Shown: piece by piece, positions 13,538 to 24,960 of the stretch | How positions within the stretch are numbered: position 1 is the stretch's first letter | How the letters are laid out: each line of letters opens with the position of its first letter | Assembly: GCA_032718475.1 (NCBI GenBank) | Contig: JAUCBJ010009031.1 | Location: 1-64,000, forward strand | Source of the DNA: Nemertoderma westbladi | Lineage: Eukaryota; Xenacoelomorpha; Nemertodermatida; Nemertodermatidae | DNA: 64,000 bases | Reading direction: 5' to 3' | Translations under genes and position numbers: made by a program | The notes under the pieces: model-generated | What the model was told of the DNA's origin: nothing | The model's input: the letters and a program-made list of their open reading frames with translations, nothing else | Databases searched by the model: none

Positions 13538-13880
13538 AACATTGAGAACACGTGACCGGATACTCACCTTCCGTACTATTGGATATGTGTGACATTAAGG
13601 ACACGTGACCGGATACTCACCTTCCGTACTATTGGATATGTGTGACATTAAGGACACGTGACCGGATACTCACCTTCCGTACTATTGGATATGTGTGACA
13701 TTAAGGACACGTGACCGGATACTCACCTTCCGTACTATTGGATATGTGTGACATTAAGGACACGTGACCGGATACTCACCTTCCGTACTATTGGATATGT
13801 GTGACATTAAGGACACGTGACCGGATACTCACCTTCCTTACTATTGGATATGTGTGACATTGAGGACACGTGACTGGATA
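13538..13880. repeat. 53-bp minisatellite duplicating an exon end and its splice donor
   Basis: About 6.4 units with exact 53-bp spacing (starts at 13591, 13644, 13697, 13750, 13803, 13856). On the minus strand each full unit holds the last codons of TRAF exon 2 and the donor AAG/GTGAGTATCC. The gene-proximal copy has CAA where the others have TAA, so only it codes through. CACGTGAC occurs in each unit. Confidence 0.9.
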
Positions 13881-13995
13881 CTCTCGGCATTGCTGTTGAT
13901 GGAACACAACGTCTTTCATATGTACCGGTATATGGCAGTGCGAACAAATGGCCTCCCGCAAGGGACACATCTCTCGCACGTGACCCGGAATGTAT
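13833..13995 (-). CDS. RING/TRAF-type zinc-finger protein, exon 2
   Basis: The acceptor TTATATTTCAG ends at 13996. The exon joins exon 1 in phase (AG/A making Arg) and continues the TRAF-type zinc-finger series with CPLREAICSHC, then a His-x3-H-x4-C group and CPQCH. The chosen end is the first donor, GAAG/GTGAGTATCC, at 13832. Later exons (further zinc fingers, and a MATH domain if the protein is a classical TRAF) are not found; downstream lie only the minisatellite, LINE and satellite, so the gene either has a very long intron or is truncated. Confidence 0.75.
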
Positions 13996-14308
13996 CTGAA
14001 ATATAAAGTCACACAGACTGTTATATTGACTCGCTAAAAATAAGAATTTAATCTCATTCTCTCTGTTAAAAGGGGAAAATGACCACAAACACATAATATG
14101 TGTTTAGTGGATTTAGAACTTCATTTAATTAAATTTCGTTTAAAACATCGAGGGAAAACCGGGAAGGAGCAGTTTACAATTTCGGTAGTTTTCAAACCAA
14201 AGCAATAAACAAAACGTTCAGATTTTCGCTGGATATAACTTTTTGTGCCATATACTGTATCTATGTGTGCCACTATCTGGAAATCTATCCGAAATAATAA
14301 GGACTTAC
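13996..14308 (-). other. Intron 1 of the RING/TRAF gene
   Basis: 313 bp, donor GTAAGTCC, acceptor TTATATTTCAG. Removing it keeps the zinc-finger reading frame open, which supports the model. Confidence 0.8.
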
Positions 14309-14667
14309 CTTCGCTCCAACTCAACCCCGCATCCATGCGGGCAATCTGTGCTAACAAACGCGCATTCGTTGTCATAGTGACCGACTAGACCCCGGAGTGG
14401 TCCGTACCAACTGCAGCCCTTCTCCTTAAACACACAAACCACGTTAATGTCACCGATTTCCTGAGTGAAGGCGGTATCGTGGTAGACAGTCTCCTTGACT
14501 ACGGGTCTCTGGTCGAGAGGACAACGGGACCCGAATCGTAGCATTTCCGGGAAACAAGCCGAACAGACTCGGTGTCCGCAAATCTCGAACTGAACCGGAT
14601 ACTTCAGAACATCCCGACAAACAGGACACTCGTATCTGCGATACAACACTCGAATTACTCTAGCCAT
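14309..14667 (-). CDS. RING/TRAF-type zinc-finger protein, exon 1
   Basis: Starts at ATG 14667. Residues about 14-53 form a C3HC4 RING finger: CPVC near the start, then CGHRVCSAC, then CPLD. Next comes a TRAF-type zinc finger (CVFKEKGCSW, a His, then CAF), followed by DCPHGCG. In this family the RING recruits E2 enzymes for ubiquitin transfer, and TRAF proteins link receptors to NF-kB/JNK signalling in the cytoplasm; which subfamily this is cannot be said without the C-terminal domain. The donor AAG/GTAAGTCC ends the exon at 14309. The start is the only upstream ATG in frame and lies just before the RING, as usual for TRAFs. Confidence 0.82.
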
Positions 14668-14772
14668 GTCTTATAGTTCAATCAATAGCCTAGGCCAATA
14701 ATTATTCCGTCAACAATGTTCTACTGTATTATCTTATTACTTCAATAACATTTTTCGGTAAAGTATTCCAAC

Positions 14773-14996
14773 AATGGTTACACAACTACTACAAGGTCCA
14801 GCGAACTCGGACAGTGGAAATGAGATCCTTCCAGGCTTCCCGATTCTCCATAGTTGTCGCAATTTTCGTTTCCCCCAAGTCCAGTCTTATCCCTTTCAAG
14901 CTGGTCTATATATGTTATTGCCGGTCGTCCACGGGTACGCTTTCCATGAGTTGGTTGCCAGAAAAGTAGATCTGGTATGACCTCGTCAAGATTGAC
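14773..14996 (-). pseudogene. LINE RT C-terminal fragment
   Basis: On the minus strand the decayed frame reads DLLFWQPTHGKRTRGRPA followed by TYIDQL. That is the familiar C-terminal segment of RTE/CR1-like reverse transcriptases (W-x-P-x-H-G-x-R-x-R-G-R-P). It lies just upstream of the TRAF gene start and has no other element structure around it. Confidence 0.6.
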
Positions 14997-15466
14997 TATA
15001 TTGATTCAATTTCTCCAATAACAGCTTAGAATAGACTACTACTCAAAACGCTGCTTGCAGTTTGTTAATAAATATATAATTTGTAATAAATTTGTTTATA
15101 ACAATATTACACATTGGAACTGATTATGAAATATATATCAAGATAGGAACAATTTGCTAATAAATTTTGGTTGGTTACTCATGTTTGGTTGGCTAATAAA
15201 GTTTTGTTAGTGTATAAGGTTGTTTGTTGATTCATAATTAAATGTCTGGTTAATAACGTTAGGTTTATCACCTCTTACCTAATAACGTTAGCCCAATCTA
15301 AAAACACTTCTAGTCAAATAAACTTAGTTTTATAAACTTAGCCCCGTCCCGTCTACGTCAAGCTAATAAGATGCCTAATTACGTTAATCTAATACGTAAC
15401 TTCCGCCCCTTCTAATAAAGTTAGGCTAATAAGGTTAAGCAAATGAAGTTGGCTAATAGCGATAAG
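14997..15466. repeat. Spacer with degenerate short repeats
   Basis: From about 15140 to 15475 the sequence repeats variants of CTAATAA-GTTAG-GCTAAT at irregular intervals, probably a decayed minisatellite. No coding potential seen; it separates the two minus-strand genes. Confidence 0.5.
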
Positions 15467-15761
15467 CTAATCAAATAACCTTGGATCGAGTTCCAACTCG
15501 GAGTAGATCATCGGGTAGTTCCTGTACCGGTGCCGGTTGGACGGGAACTCGTAAGTCTCCGTAGCCATCGACGCAGCGTCGTTCCGCATTAGTCCTCTAG
15601 GCGGCGCCTCTTCTATGGGCGAAGAATCTGCGGCTGCCCCTATTGGCGGAAGAACCAACGGACTTCCGTACTGGTAGAGAGGCGAGGGGGTAGAGTCTGA
15701 CGACGGATGTCGAAAGGCGATGGGATTTAAAGGAGATTTTCCAGCCGGTTTATTCGTATTT
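15467..15761 (-). CDS. Lys/Arg-rich low-complexity protein, terminal exon
   Basis: The acceptor GACTTTTCAG precedes 15761, and the exon ends at TAG 15467-15469. It joins the preceding exon (donor GTGAGT at 16287) in phase: TT plus A gives Leu. The encoded tail of about 98 residues is rich in Ser, Pro, Tyr and Arg, with no domain I recognise. A possible weak donor near the stop is ignored because the frame closes cleanly. Confidence 0.6.
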
Positions 15762-16287
15762 CTGAAAAGTCAATTTAATTCTAGAATTTCAGGATTTTCG
15801 AAGCTCATAATTCATTAATGCCTATCATATGCCTGTTTTATTTTCTTGCCAAAAGAAATCCGGGGTGAAATGAACATGTTTGTTTTATGGAGTTTCAGTT
15901 TCAAAACTTAAATCTAAAATTGAACGGCGCCACTCCTAATTATATTTCCAGAAATTTTTACAAATATTTCTGAAATTAATTATAACAATTCTTTGTTTAT
16001 TTATGATATGCGATAAGGCCAATTTGAGTAAAATTTGTTCTAAAATGTTTTCAGATTCTAGCTTCTCTATCGATGTGGTTTAAAAAAGATAATTGAATTT
16101 TAATCTCTTGATAAGAATAATATATACAATAAAATACTTTAATTTATATTTTATATTTCTGTGTAGGCCTATAGGGTCGTATCGTTTAATTTTTTCTGTA
16201 TTTCTATAATTTTTTGCCGTAAAAAGGAAAATAATTTCCACATTTTATTTCGAAAACTGGAAATACAGTAGTAATCAAATAACTCAC
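15762..16287 (-). other. Intron between the last two exons of the low-complexity gene
   Basis: 526 bp and AT-rich, with donor GTGAGTTATT and acceptor GACTTTTCAG. Splicing here keeps one frame across both exons; without it the frame stops at 16284. Confidence 0.6.
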
Positions 16288-18579
16288 AACTCATTCCGTG
16301 GTAAAGCCCCAGAAAATGAACGAATGGGATGGGCTGGTGACAACGCCTCGTTGGTGAGTGGCTGTTGTTCAATATCATCAGCATGCTCCGCACCCTCTGA
16401 TTTCCGATTGGTTGATTTGTCTGGCGGAAACCCGGATGTCTGTGATTGGCCGCCTTTCTTCACCGGCTGTTTTTTCATTGGTTGTCTTTCTGTGGCCTGT
16501 TTTGGATTCTTAGATTGCGATCTGTGATTGGTTGATTTAGAATTTACAGGGGGATCGGTTGTTGGTGCCATTATTTCTTGTGACTGACCTTTTTTCAAAG
16601 GATGATTTTTCATTTGCTGCTTGTTTGTTGAATTAGAAAGGCCTTTATCTCTCGGACTCTGATAGCTTGCGTTTTGGTTATTTGGTACGCCTTTCGTTTG
16701 CTCTTTCTTACGCGGTGAGTAATTATCCGTGCCCGATTTTCCAGTTGGGTCTGGCTTTTCGTTGAAATTAGACTTTTGAATTCCTGTACTTTCAGTTAGA
16801 ACGGAGTCTTGGTTTGGCTTACAGTTGTTACTAGACTTTTGATAGTCTTCTACTACAGTTTGGTTCGGCTTATACCTGGATTTTTTACTTTGATCTTTTA
16901 CGTCTGTTCCTGTTTTTTTATAACCAACTAATTCACTATTTGAATCTTCTAATCTTTCCTTATTATTTTCTAATTTACCACTTTTGGGATCTCCTTTTAA
17001 AATTTTGTCAGCTTTCTTATTTCTGATGTTGTTCGAATAATACTGGTCTTCTTTTTTTTTGTCTTGATTATTATTACCAGGCGTCTGATGGGTCCCTTTT
17101 TTAAAGGGATTATCTGACTGTATTGGCTGGTCTTCTTTCTTTTGGTCTGGATTATTATTACCAGGCGTCTGATGGGTCCCTTTTTTAAAGGGATTATCTG
17201 ACTGTATTGGCTGGTCTTCTTTCTTTTGGTCTGGATTATTATTACCAGATGTCTGATTGGTTCCTTTTTTAAAGGGATCATCTGACTGTATTGGCTGGTC
17301 TTCTTTCTTTTGGTCTGGATTATTATTACCAGATGTCTGATTGGTTCCTTTTTTAAAGGGATTATCTGACTGTATTGGCTGGTCTTCTTTTTTTTGGTCT
17401 GGATTATTATTACCAGATGTCTGATTGGTTCCTTTTTTAAAGGGATTATCTGACTGTATTGGCTGGTCTTCTTTCTTTTGGTCTGGATTATTATTACCAG
17501 GCGTCTGATGGGTCCCTTTTTTAAAGGGATTATCTGACTGTATTGGCTGGTCTTCTTTCTTTTGGTCTGGATTATTATTACCAGGCGTCTGATGGGTCCC
17601 TTTTTTAAAGGGATTATCTGACTGTATTGGCTGGTCTTCTTTCTTTTGGTCTGGATTATTATTACCAGGCGTCTGATGGGTCCCTTTTTTAAAGGGATTA
17701 TCTGACTGTATTGGCTGGTCTTCTTTTTTTTGGTCTGGATTATTATTACCAGGCGTCTGATGGGTCCCTTTTTTAAAGGGATTATCTGACTGTATTGGCT
17801 GGTCTTCTTTTTTTTGGTCTGGATTATTATTACCAGATGTCTGATTGGTTCCTTTTTTAAAGGGATTATCTGACTGTATTGGCTGGTCTTCTTTTTTTTG
17901 GTCTGGATTATTATTACCAGATGTCTGATTGGTTCCTTTTTTAAAGGGATTATCTGACTGTATTGGCCTAGAAGAAATCTCCTTTTCGAGAATTTCTTTC
18001 TTTGAATCTATTTCTTTTTTATCAACCGCAATTTCACCTTTACTCTCTTTCTGACTAACATCAAATCTATCTAAATCTCTAGACTTATGATAAGGCCTAT
18101 CCTTTATATCTTCTCTTGCTTTATTTTCTCCTATGGATATATTTTCTTCGAGTTTATTCCCCTTGTTTGCTCGTTTATCCTCGCCGTTTTTCCTCTGTTT
18201 AATTTTCCCTCCCTGTCTATCTTCCTTTGCTCTACTTCTTCCCCGGTTTTCTGCCTCACTTACTCCCCACAGTTCGTCTACTAATTCTTCCTCGATCCCG
18301 AAATCCGACTGATTTGTGTAACTTTGTTCTCGCTGCGGTTTCCTCCCGAAGTGTCGGTCTCTGTTGTCTTCCTCCGCGCTGAGACTACGGCTGTCCGGAT
18401 GGTAGCTGTAATCCCGCGCTAGTCTGGAGAAGCCCCGAAAGCTGTCACAGCTGCGTGATTTTTTTTTCTTTTTCTTTTTCCTTTCTTTTCTTTTTCGTTT
18501 TTTCTTTCTTTCAATGCTTCCTAAGGTATTATCCTTTACGCGGTTGTGAAGATCGTCGGAATTCCTGTTAACTTCGCGA
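16288..18579 (-). CDS. Lys/Arg-rich low-complexity protein with 28-residue repeats, penultimate exon
   Basis: A 2292-bp open stretch with no stop and no ATG until 16613, so it is an internal exon rather than a stand-alone ORF. The acceptor is TTTTTTCCAG just above 18579 and the donor GTGAGT at 16287. The order of the product: short acidic/basic lead, a lysine cluster (KKKRKRKERKKKK) that could be a nuclear localisation signal, a charged region rich in E, K, R, D and S, eleven 28-residue repeats (QPIQSDNPFKKGTHQTPG and NNNPDQKKED), then another charged region. No enzyme domain is recognised. Upstream exons must lie beyond the 19-kb element D that starts 237 bp upstream, or have been lost. Confidence 0.7.
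17031..17966 (-). repeat. 84-bp coding minisatellite, 11 units
   Basis: Markers recur at exactly 84-bp intervals from 17081 to 17921. Since 84 is divisible by 3, the reading frame is kept and each unit adds 28 residues. Two subtypes alternate in blocks: THQTPG (GCGTCTGATGGG in plus orientation) and TNQTSG (ATGTCTGATTGG), showing recent unit exchange. Confidence 0.95.
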
Positions 18580-18816
18580 CTGGAAAAAACAACGGAAATA
18601 AGTAATGGTATTACATCATGTCCTGGAATATAGTGTCGTTATTCAGGTACCTGCCGCTACATTTGTTAGCTACAAGCGTTTAAAAAAAGTGTCTCCGTCG
18701 ATATTACCACTTACAACGCAGTTATTCTTCAAATGAGATATGGGCATTCTAATTTTACATGTATTTGCTTCCGCTGCAGGCCATTTATTCCATTTAATAA
18801 ATACAATATAAATTTA

Positions 18817-20551
18817 ATTAGTATTAGTTAAATTGTTATTTAGTTTATTTGGTTTCTTGTTGAAACTTCGTTTGATAAATCTTTTGTTAAAACTGTAAAT
18901 ATACTGCAAATTCCTGAACATGTTTTCTTTTGGTCCAACTTTGGGACAGCCAAACATCAGGGAGATGGCAGCCTAGACCGTTAGGCAGTAAGCAACGCAG
19001 GGAAAAGATGTCCACAACACGCTAGCGCCCACATTGGATTGACCGCGCACCCCCTTTGCCCCTTCGAAATGCTCAACTTGCCATGCAGCGCCCGCTTTGT
19101 GAGAAGGTAAGACTTTGTTCGACGCCCTTGCCCGCCGTAAGACCTATAGATCAGGGTAAGCGTGACGCCGTCCTGGACGCCGCAAATTTAGGATCAAATA
19201 ATTATATTCAGACAGAAACACCCCCCCCCCCCCCCCCCCCCCTTTGTCATGTCCTACGAACCCCTGGGTTAACCTGTACTTCCTACAGGTGCGAACTATT
19301 GCCATTCGTCAGTACGCGAGTACATATTAGGTACGGACAGCATATGTTCCATAATTTAGTGATTCGTAGCACTGACTGTTTGGTACCGGTTCGCTTTGTA
19401 GAACGTACATTAGTACCCCCCCCCCCCCCCCCCTGTCTGAAGTTAGCTATTTGATCAGGCAAGGAGCATTTCTGCTACCGGCACACTGCTTGGCCTAGGG
19501 AGGTTTATTAATATCCTACCGCGCCTTGCCACGTACTGATAGGTATTGCTGCTAACTACCGCAGCAACAAAGTTCTAGAATTAAATTAGTATACCAGATC
19601 AGCTAACGTACCGTAGCAATTAACCCCTATTCCTTATCTTACAACCAGAATCTGGTTTAGTGCCGATCACGGGTGTAGTTACTAACACTGTGGTTGCCCA
19701 TTGGGTTGTGGATAGGAAGGAGAGAGCTTTGACGTCATTTGTGAGTATAAAGTTCTACAAACGCGACTAGTTTATTTTAGTAGCTAGCGCACGGTATCAT
19801 TTTAGTCAGAAAATCACTAAAACCTAGTAAAGGAATTACACGAAATTGTTTTATTTGTAACACACCCACACACACACGCCCTAAAACATATTGCCCTTAA
19901 AGTTCTACTAGCTATAGCGCACTATACATTACTTTAGGTAGAAATTATCTGTATTTGTAAAATTAGGATCTGATTTAGTTGCGGCAATAAGGAGTATTTC
20001 ACTTTCGTTATTAAACTGTTGTTTTCTGTCCAGCAGTATTGTTACATTTAGGCCTGACCTTTTAGACTGATTTCGTACAGGGGGATCAGTTATCGTTACA
20101 TTTAGGCACGACCTTCTAGGCTGATTTAGACAGGGGTAATCAGAATTGTTACACTAGGTCTGTTAACCACCTAGTTCGTACATAAACCATATAAATCACA
20201 CCGCGGCAAGTTACTGTATTTAGGACTGTCAGTGATAGTTAGGATTCGCTGCGCGGGGATTGTTTTCCCGTGAGTTTGGTCTGTTACTGTAACTGTACAT
20301 CTGCCTCACCGGTTAGAGGACAGGTATCCTTTTGTCTAGTACGTAGGCATTAGACCCGCTCACGTACATAGAATAGATACTAGGCTCTGTTCCTCGCCAG
20401 TAGTCGTTTGTGTATTGTATCTGTTTGTTTAGATATCCTGGACTGGGATTTGTTGTCAGATACTGTACAAGCCCGTATACATTACTAGAGTCTCATAGTA
20501 AGATACATCGTTACTAGGATCTGGTAAGCGGTATACTACTGGACCCTTACA
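18817..20551 (+). repeat. Left LTR of element D, lacking U3 (R-U5 only)
   Basis: 1735 bp matching 36147-37884 with roughly a dozen substitutions or small indels by eye. It starts 28 bp after the TATAAAAAGG box equivalent ends off, close to the expected transcription start, and has none of the 556 bp of U3 present on the right. It contains two poly-C tracts (19221-19242 and 19416-19433) and an (AC)n run near 19864-19876. It ends CCCTTACA. Confidence 0.85.
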
Positions 20552-21554
20552 GTAGGAAGTATTTTATATAAATTAGTATATAGTATTTATACCATAGTGT
20601 ATAGTATTCCCACTACAACAGTAGGAAGTACTATATAAATTAGTGTATAGTATTGTTTAGATCTGCTAGCTATTGAAAGTAGGAGATATTTAAAATTTAA
20701 GGTTAGTAAATTTAGTAATTTAGGACGTCCCCTGCTTCAGTAGGCTTTTAGGGTAGCTAGTACTTTCGTATTTAATATTTGACTAGCTAACAGTTAGTTT
20801 GTAGCACTTTGTTTTACGCCGTGTGTGTGCGGTGTTACTTTCGGTACTTGAAAAGGTACATAGGGTTTAAAGACCAATTTGTATCTGTACCTAGGAAGAT
20901 TTTTCGTAAGCGTAGAAGTAAAACTCTCACCTTCGACCTTTCAGGACTCAAGGACTCATTTCTGGACCGCTTCGAGGATTAGACCGCTTTTCGCAAAGTT
21001 TGGGAGACAATAAATTCGTCCGCGCCGCCGAAAAACGGAAAGACCCACGTCCGGTTTGTATTTGGGAATTTGTACGACTGGAAGATCAAAGGAACGTAAG
21101 TTTTACGACTCGCGTCGTTCAAACTTAAGAAAGCACAGTAGTACTCAAAATTTGTGGGTTTCACTGTCTATTAGTAGTGTTGTTGGTACTTATTTTCCCG
21201 TTAGACGTTGCTGTTTAGCCTATTATTCGTACTTGTTGATCTATATTTTGTTAACGTATATCGTTATCTCATTTATTCGTACAAATTTAGCCGGTAGGCT
21301 AGATTACTACTTATTTTATTATATACCTTGTTAGTTTATTTGTACCGGTTAGGGTATATATATGATATATATATATATCAAGGTAAGTTTGACATTTGTA
21401 CATTTCGACATTTTGACATTTCGACATTCTGACTTGTTGATTTATTTGTACCGGTTAGGGTATATATATACTATATATACCAAGGTAAGTTTGACACTTC
21501 AACATTCAGACACTTTGACATTTTATTACCCGTACTTGACGTATATAATAAGAC
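20552..21554 (+). other. 5' leader of element D
   Basis: About 1 kb between the LTR and the gag start. It holds a direct duplication (AGTAGGAAGTA then ATAAATTAGT at about 20551 and 20626) and a second one (ACCGGTTAGGGTATATATA at about 21343 and 21450, each followed by CAAGGTAAGTTTGACA). No standard primer-binding site beginning TGG follows the LTR. Confidence 0.6.
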
Positions 21555-22279
21555 ATGAGTGACACACCCCATTCGACGAGATACCCACCTACCGACTATG
21601 ACTCGTGCGACCCGGACAGATCGACAGTAGACGAACCGAGAAGGAGAACCCGAGATTCCACCGATGTCACACCGCTTGCGTCGCCGGTACCCCGAACGGA
21701 AATACCGGAAGCCGCAACGCGTGGCGACGGCATAATCGAAGATTTCCTTACCGTCCCGCAGACTAGATCGCGGGAACCGGACATGGTAAGTTCGACTGGA
21801 AACCAGGAGAACGTTATTAGAAGTATAGGAGGACACATGGCCCAGATTACTCGGAACCTCGGAGAAGGTTTTCGCGTTTTACGCGAGTTAACCGCCCCGA
21901 TGTCGAGATACGAGTTCTACACCTTACAGGTAAGGATAGAAAGTAGGGTACATGCCTCCGTAGATAAACTTAAAGGTTTACACGAACTTGCAGAGTTGCG
22001 TGGCGACAACTTTACTCAGGTAAAGATAGTAGATAAATTAGTAAGTGCGAGAGAAAGCATTATCCAGTTTAAGTCAGTAATAAGATTGGCTCAACAGGAG
22101 CAGTTTGACCAACTGCTAGGTGAGTCAGTTTCGGACGCGTTGTTACAACCCGAAGAGGAAGAAGAACTCTACTGCCTGGACGGAAGGTTGGAAACGCTGA
22201 CCAATTTTCTTCGTAGATGCGGCGTACCGATCGACGAACCGGAAGTCGAACCGCGAGGGACGACGGAAGTTCTCACTAC

Positions 22280-22299
22280 GGAAGGCTCGCGAGCCTACC
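22280..22299 (+). repeat. Palindromic mini-repeat, copy 1
   Basis: GGAAGGCTCGCGAGCCTACC. The core GGCTCGCGAGCC is a perfect 12-bp palindrome, flanked by GGAA and TACC. Here it sits in gag in the frame that reads GSRAY. Only one of the other copies differs enough to be doubtful. Confidence 0.9.
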
Positions 22300-23388
22300 A
22301 ACATCCACCACTGGATAGATCGTTCGTTAGCGTACGGAGCGACGTAGGCAACGTTGGCGACGTTAGTAGAACAGCGTCTGGAATTACTCGACAACAACAG
22401 GAGGTTGCACGCCGACAACAAGTCGCCGAGGAAGAAGCGCAACACCAGATGGCACAGATCGCCATCGAAGGAGAGAAACAACATAGAGAGGACGAGGCAA
22501 GAATTGCGCAACTCAAGGCGCAAGCCGAATTCGAAGCTTCGGAAATGCGCAGATTGGAGGAAAACTTAGCGCAAGAAGCGGCCGCGGCAGCAGCAGCGGA
22601 CGAGTTAGCACGACAGACGGCAGCCGACGAGCTAGTACGAGTTGCGGCGGTAAACGCAGCTGAGTTAGCACGGAAGAAGGCAGCGTCCGACGCTCGCGCT
22701 AAGTTGGAGGCACGACAAATAAATGCACGTTTAGCTATACAGGAAGCGGAGTTAGCGGCACAACAACAAGTAGCGGATCGACGCGAAAGGGAGATGCAAC
22801 TACAGTTCGAATTGAATCGTAGATCGCGCGAGACAGCGAACGCGCAAGCGGACCTCGAACTCGACGCGAGAGATAGATCTATAAGATCGCGAACTGGACA
22901 CGACTTGTCTGCCCTGGATCGTATGGAAGCTCGATATCGCGGAATACAGAAGCGGATCGAGGAAGGAAGTATGGGAGCGATAGATCGAGGAGAGGAGTTC
23001 GTCGAGGATTACTGTAAACGTTTTCCCCAAGTTATTCCTATGCTCAAACCCACGACTCCGATAAAACCGGTCTTCGTTACGAAACCTAAGGAAATAACGC
23101 CTGTGTGTTTGACGCAAGGCAACAGGTTTGTTGTGACGGAAATACCGCAACCTAGGGCGACTTCATCGCCGATTTTAGCAGGTAACGTAACTAGTCCACC
23201 TACAGTAAGTCGTAGTCTACTTGTAGGAAGAGAGGAACCTGCGTTTATGACCATTAAACAGGTGAGTAAACCATTACAAGTTAAACCTGTGACGTGCTGT
23301 GCAAATCCAGTTATTTACAGACCGACTACGAAACCCGACTATTTCACTCGACCGTTGACACAATGTTCGACGCAACCTACGACTTCGT

Positions 23389-23408
23389 GGAAGGCTTGCG
23401 AGCCTACC
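23389..23408 (+). repeat. Palindromic mini-repeat, copy 2
   Basis: GGAAGGCTTGCGAGCCTACC in gag, read as WKACEPT. The TGCG centre differs from the CGCG form by one C-to-T change. The surrounding segment is duplicated at copy 3. Confidence 0.9.
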
Positions 23409-23481
23409 GAACTACGGAGGAGGATGGATGTGGGTAGTACCCACGGGATCGGACAACGTATAGCGAGACCTACGACTTCGT

Positions 23482-23501
23482 GGAAGGCTTGCGAACCTGC
23501 C
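23482..23501 (+). repeat. Palindromic mini-repeat, copy 3
   Basis: GGAAGGCTTGCGAACCTGCC, two changes from copy 2, read as WKACEPA. Copies 2 and 3 share flanks (ACGACTTCGT before, CGAAC-ACGGAG after), so this copy arose by a 93-bp local duplication. Confidence 0.85.
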
Positions 23502-24960
23502 GAACAACGGAGAGCCGTAGATTCCGGACCACAACGGACGAGACCAAGAATAATACGCCGGACACGAACCCGCCAGCCACCTTATCCGGACGACAGCGAC
23601 TCATCTAGCGACTCGGAGTCGACGGAACGGGAAATATTCCGTACTGGAGCGGCGGAAGATTACAAACGAGAGGAGAGGTCGACGAATCCCTACATCGACA
23701 ATCCACCTCGAGAAACACCCCAACAGAAACCCACGTTGCAACCAGCGGAAGCGATCAGCACCAACAGACTCGCCGAAATAATGCGACCTGTAGCGGACCG
23801 ACTAGCTCAGATAGAAGAGCGACTCGAAGCGCAACCGTCGGATCGATCACGAACCAGCGTGGAGTTGGAACAACCTAGACAACATCGACCACCGAGGGGA
23901 GAACAGGAGACTAGACGGACTCCGACACATCGAGAAGATGATCCCGTTAATAATTCCTACCGACGAACAACGCGCGGAAGGGAGCGACTGGACGACGCCG
24001 CCGAACAGGGACGCGGATAGTTGGATTTGGTTAGCGAGATTGCGAAATTCGCGGCTAGACACGGATTACCGGCACAGCAACCGCCGAAGTTCTCTGTCAA
24101 CGCGAAACACTGGCGCACACTGGTAGACTATGTAGAGTCCCAGATCGCTAAGTGTGCTTTCACCTCGATGGAGAAGTTTAATTACTTGCTCTAAGTTCTG
24201 TCTGGTGAGCCGAAACGATTAGCGGAAACCTTTATTGGAGTTCCCGATGCCTTTGAATTGGCGTACGACCGTTTGTATTCGATTTACGGCGGTAATGTCG
24301 CCATGGCTAAATCCATCATTGAAGACCTCTGCAGAGGAGGCAACATTTCGAGACCGATCGACCTTTTACGACTCGCGGACGAAATAAAGAACGCTATAGG
24401 GACTTTACGGTCCATTGGACAACTCGAGTACGCTAACGCACCGACGGTTCTCATTCGAATAATCGGTCGACTTCACCATCAACTACGACGAGAATGGCGA
24501 TGCATCGAGTACCAGCGTGAAGAGGCCGGAGGGTTATTAAAACTCACCGATGTCTATCAACTTATTTCACAGGAGGCCGTGATCGAGACTCGATCGAACT
24601 ATACCGATCACCATATCGCGGCGGAAGGGATAGCTGTTTCTGCGCCGACTCGGACAAAACCGTTTCCGACGAATGCGAAAGCCGTTACTTACGCCACCCC
24701 TACTGAGACTTCTAAAGTTCTGACGCCTATCGGCACCACGCAGCCACGACAACAGTTGCCGGCGGACTTTGTGGGATGCTCATACTGCGAGCGGAACGGC
24801 AGAAACCATAGCGGACATAAACTACGTGGATGTCGCGCTTTTAAAGAGTTAGGGATCGAGGAGAGGAGACTCCAAATCCGATCTCTAGATTCCTGTTGGA
24901 GATGTATGAAGCCAGGACACGTCCGGAAGGATTGCCCGAGCGACGATACATGTTCTCTGT

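Noticed and set aside
16997-17281. 94-codon minus ORF reading IIPLKKGPIRRLVIII repeats
   Set aside because: Wrong frame of the 84-bp repeat; the open exon frame is the one giving QPIQSDNPFKKG.
18834-18843. TGTTATTTAG as the true left LTR start
   Set aside because: Identity with the right repeat begins 17 bp earlier (ATTAGTATTAG), so the LTR match is not bounded by this TG.
19056-19454. 132-codon ORF in the left LTR, and its 147-codon counterpart at 36387-36830
   Set aside because: Lies in R-U5, spans poly-C tracts whose length differs between LTRs and so changes frame; no recognisable domain.
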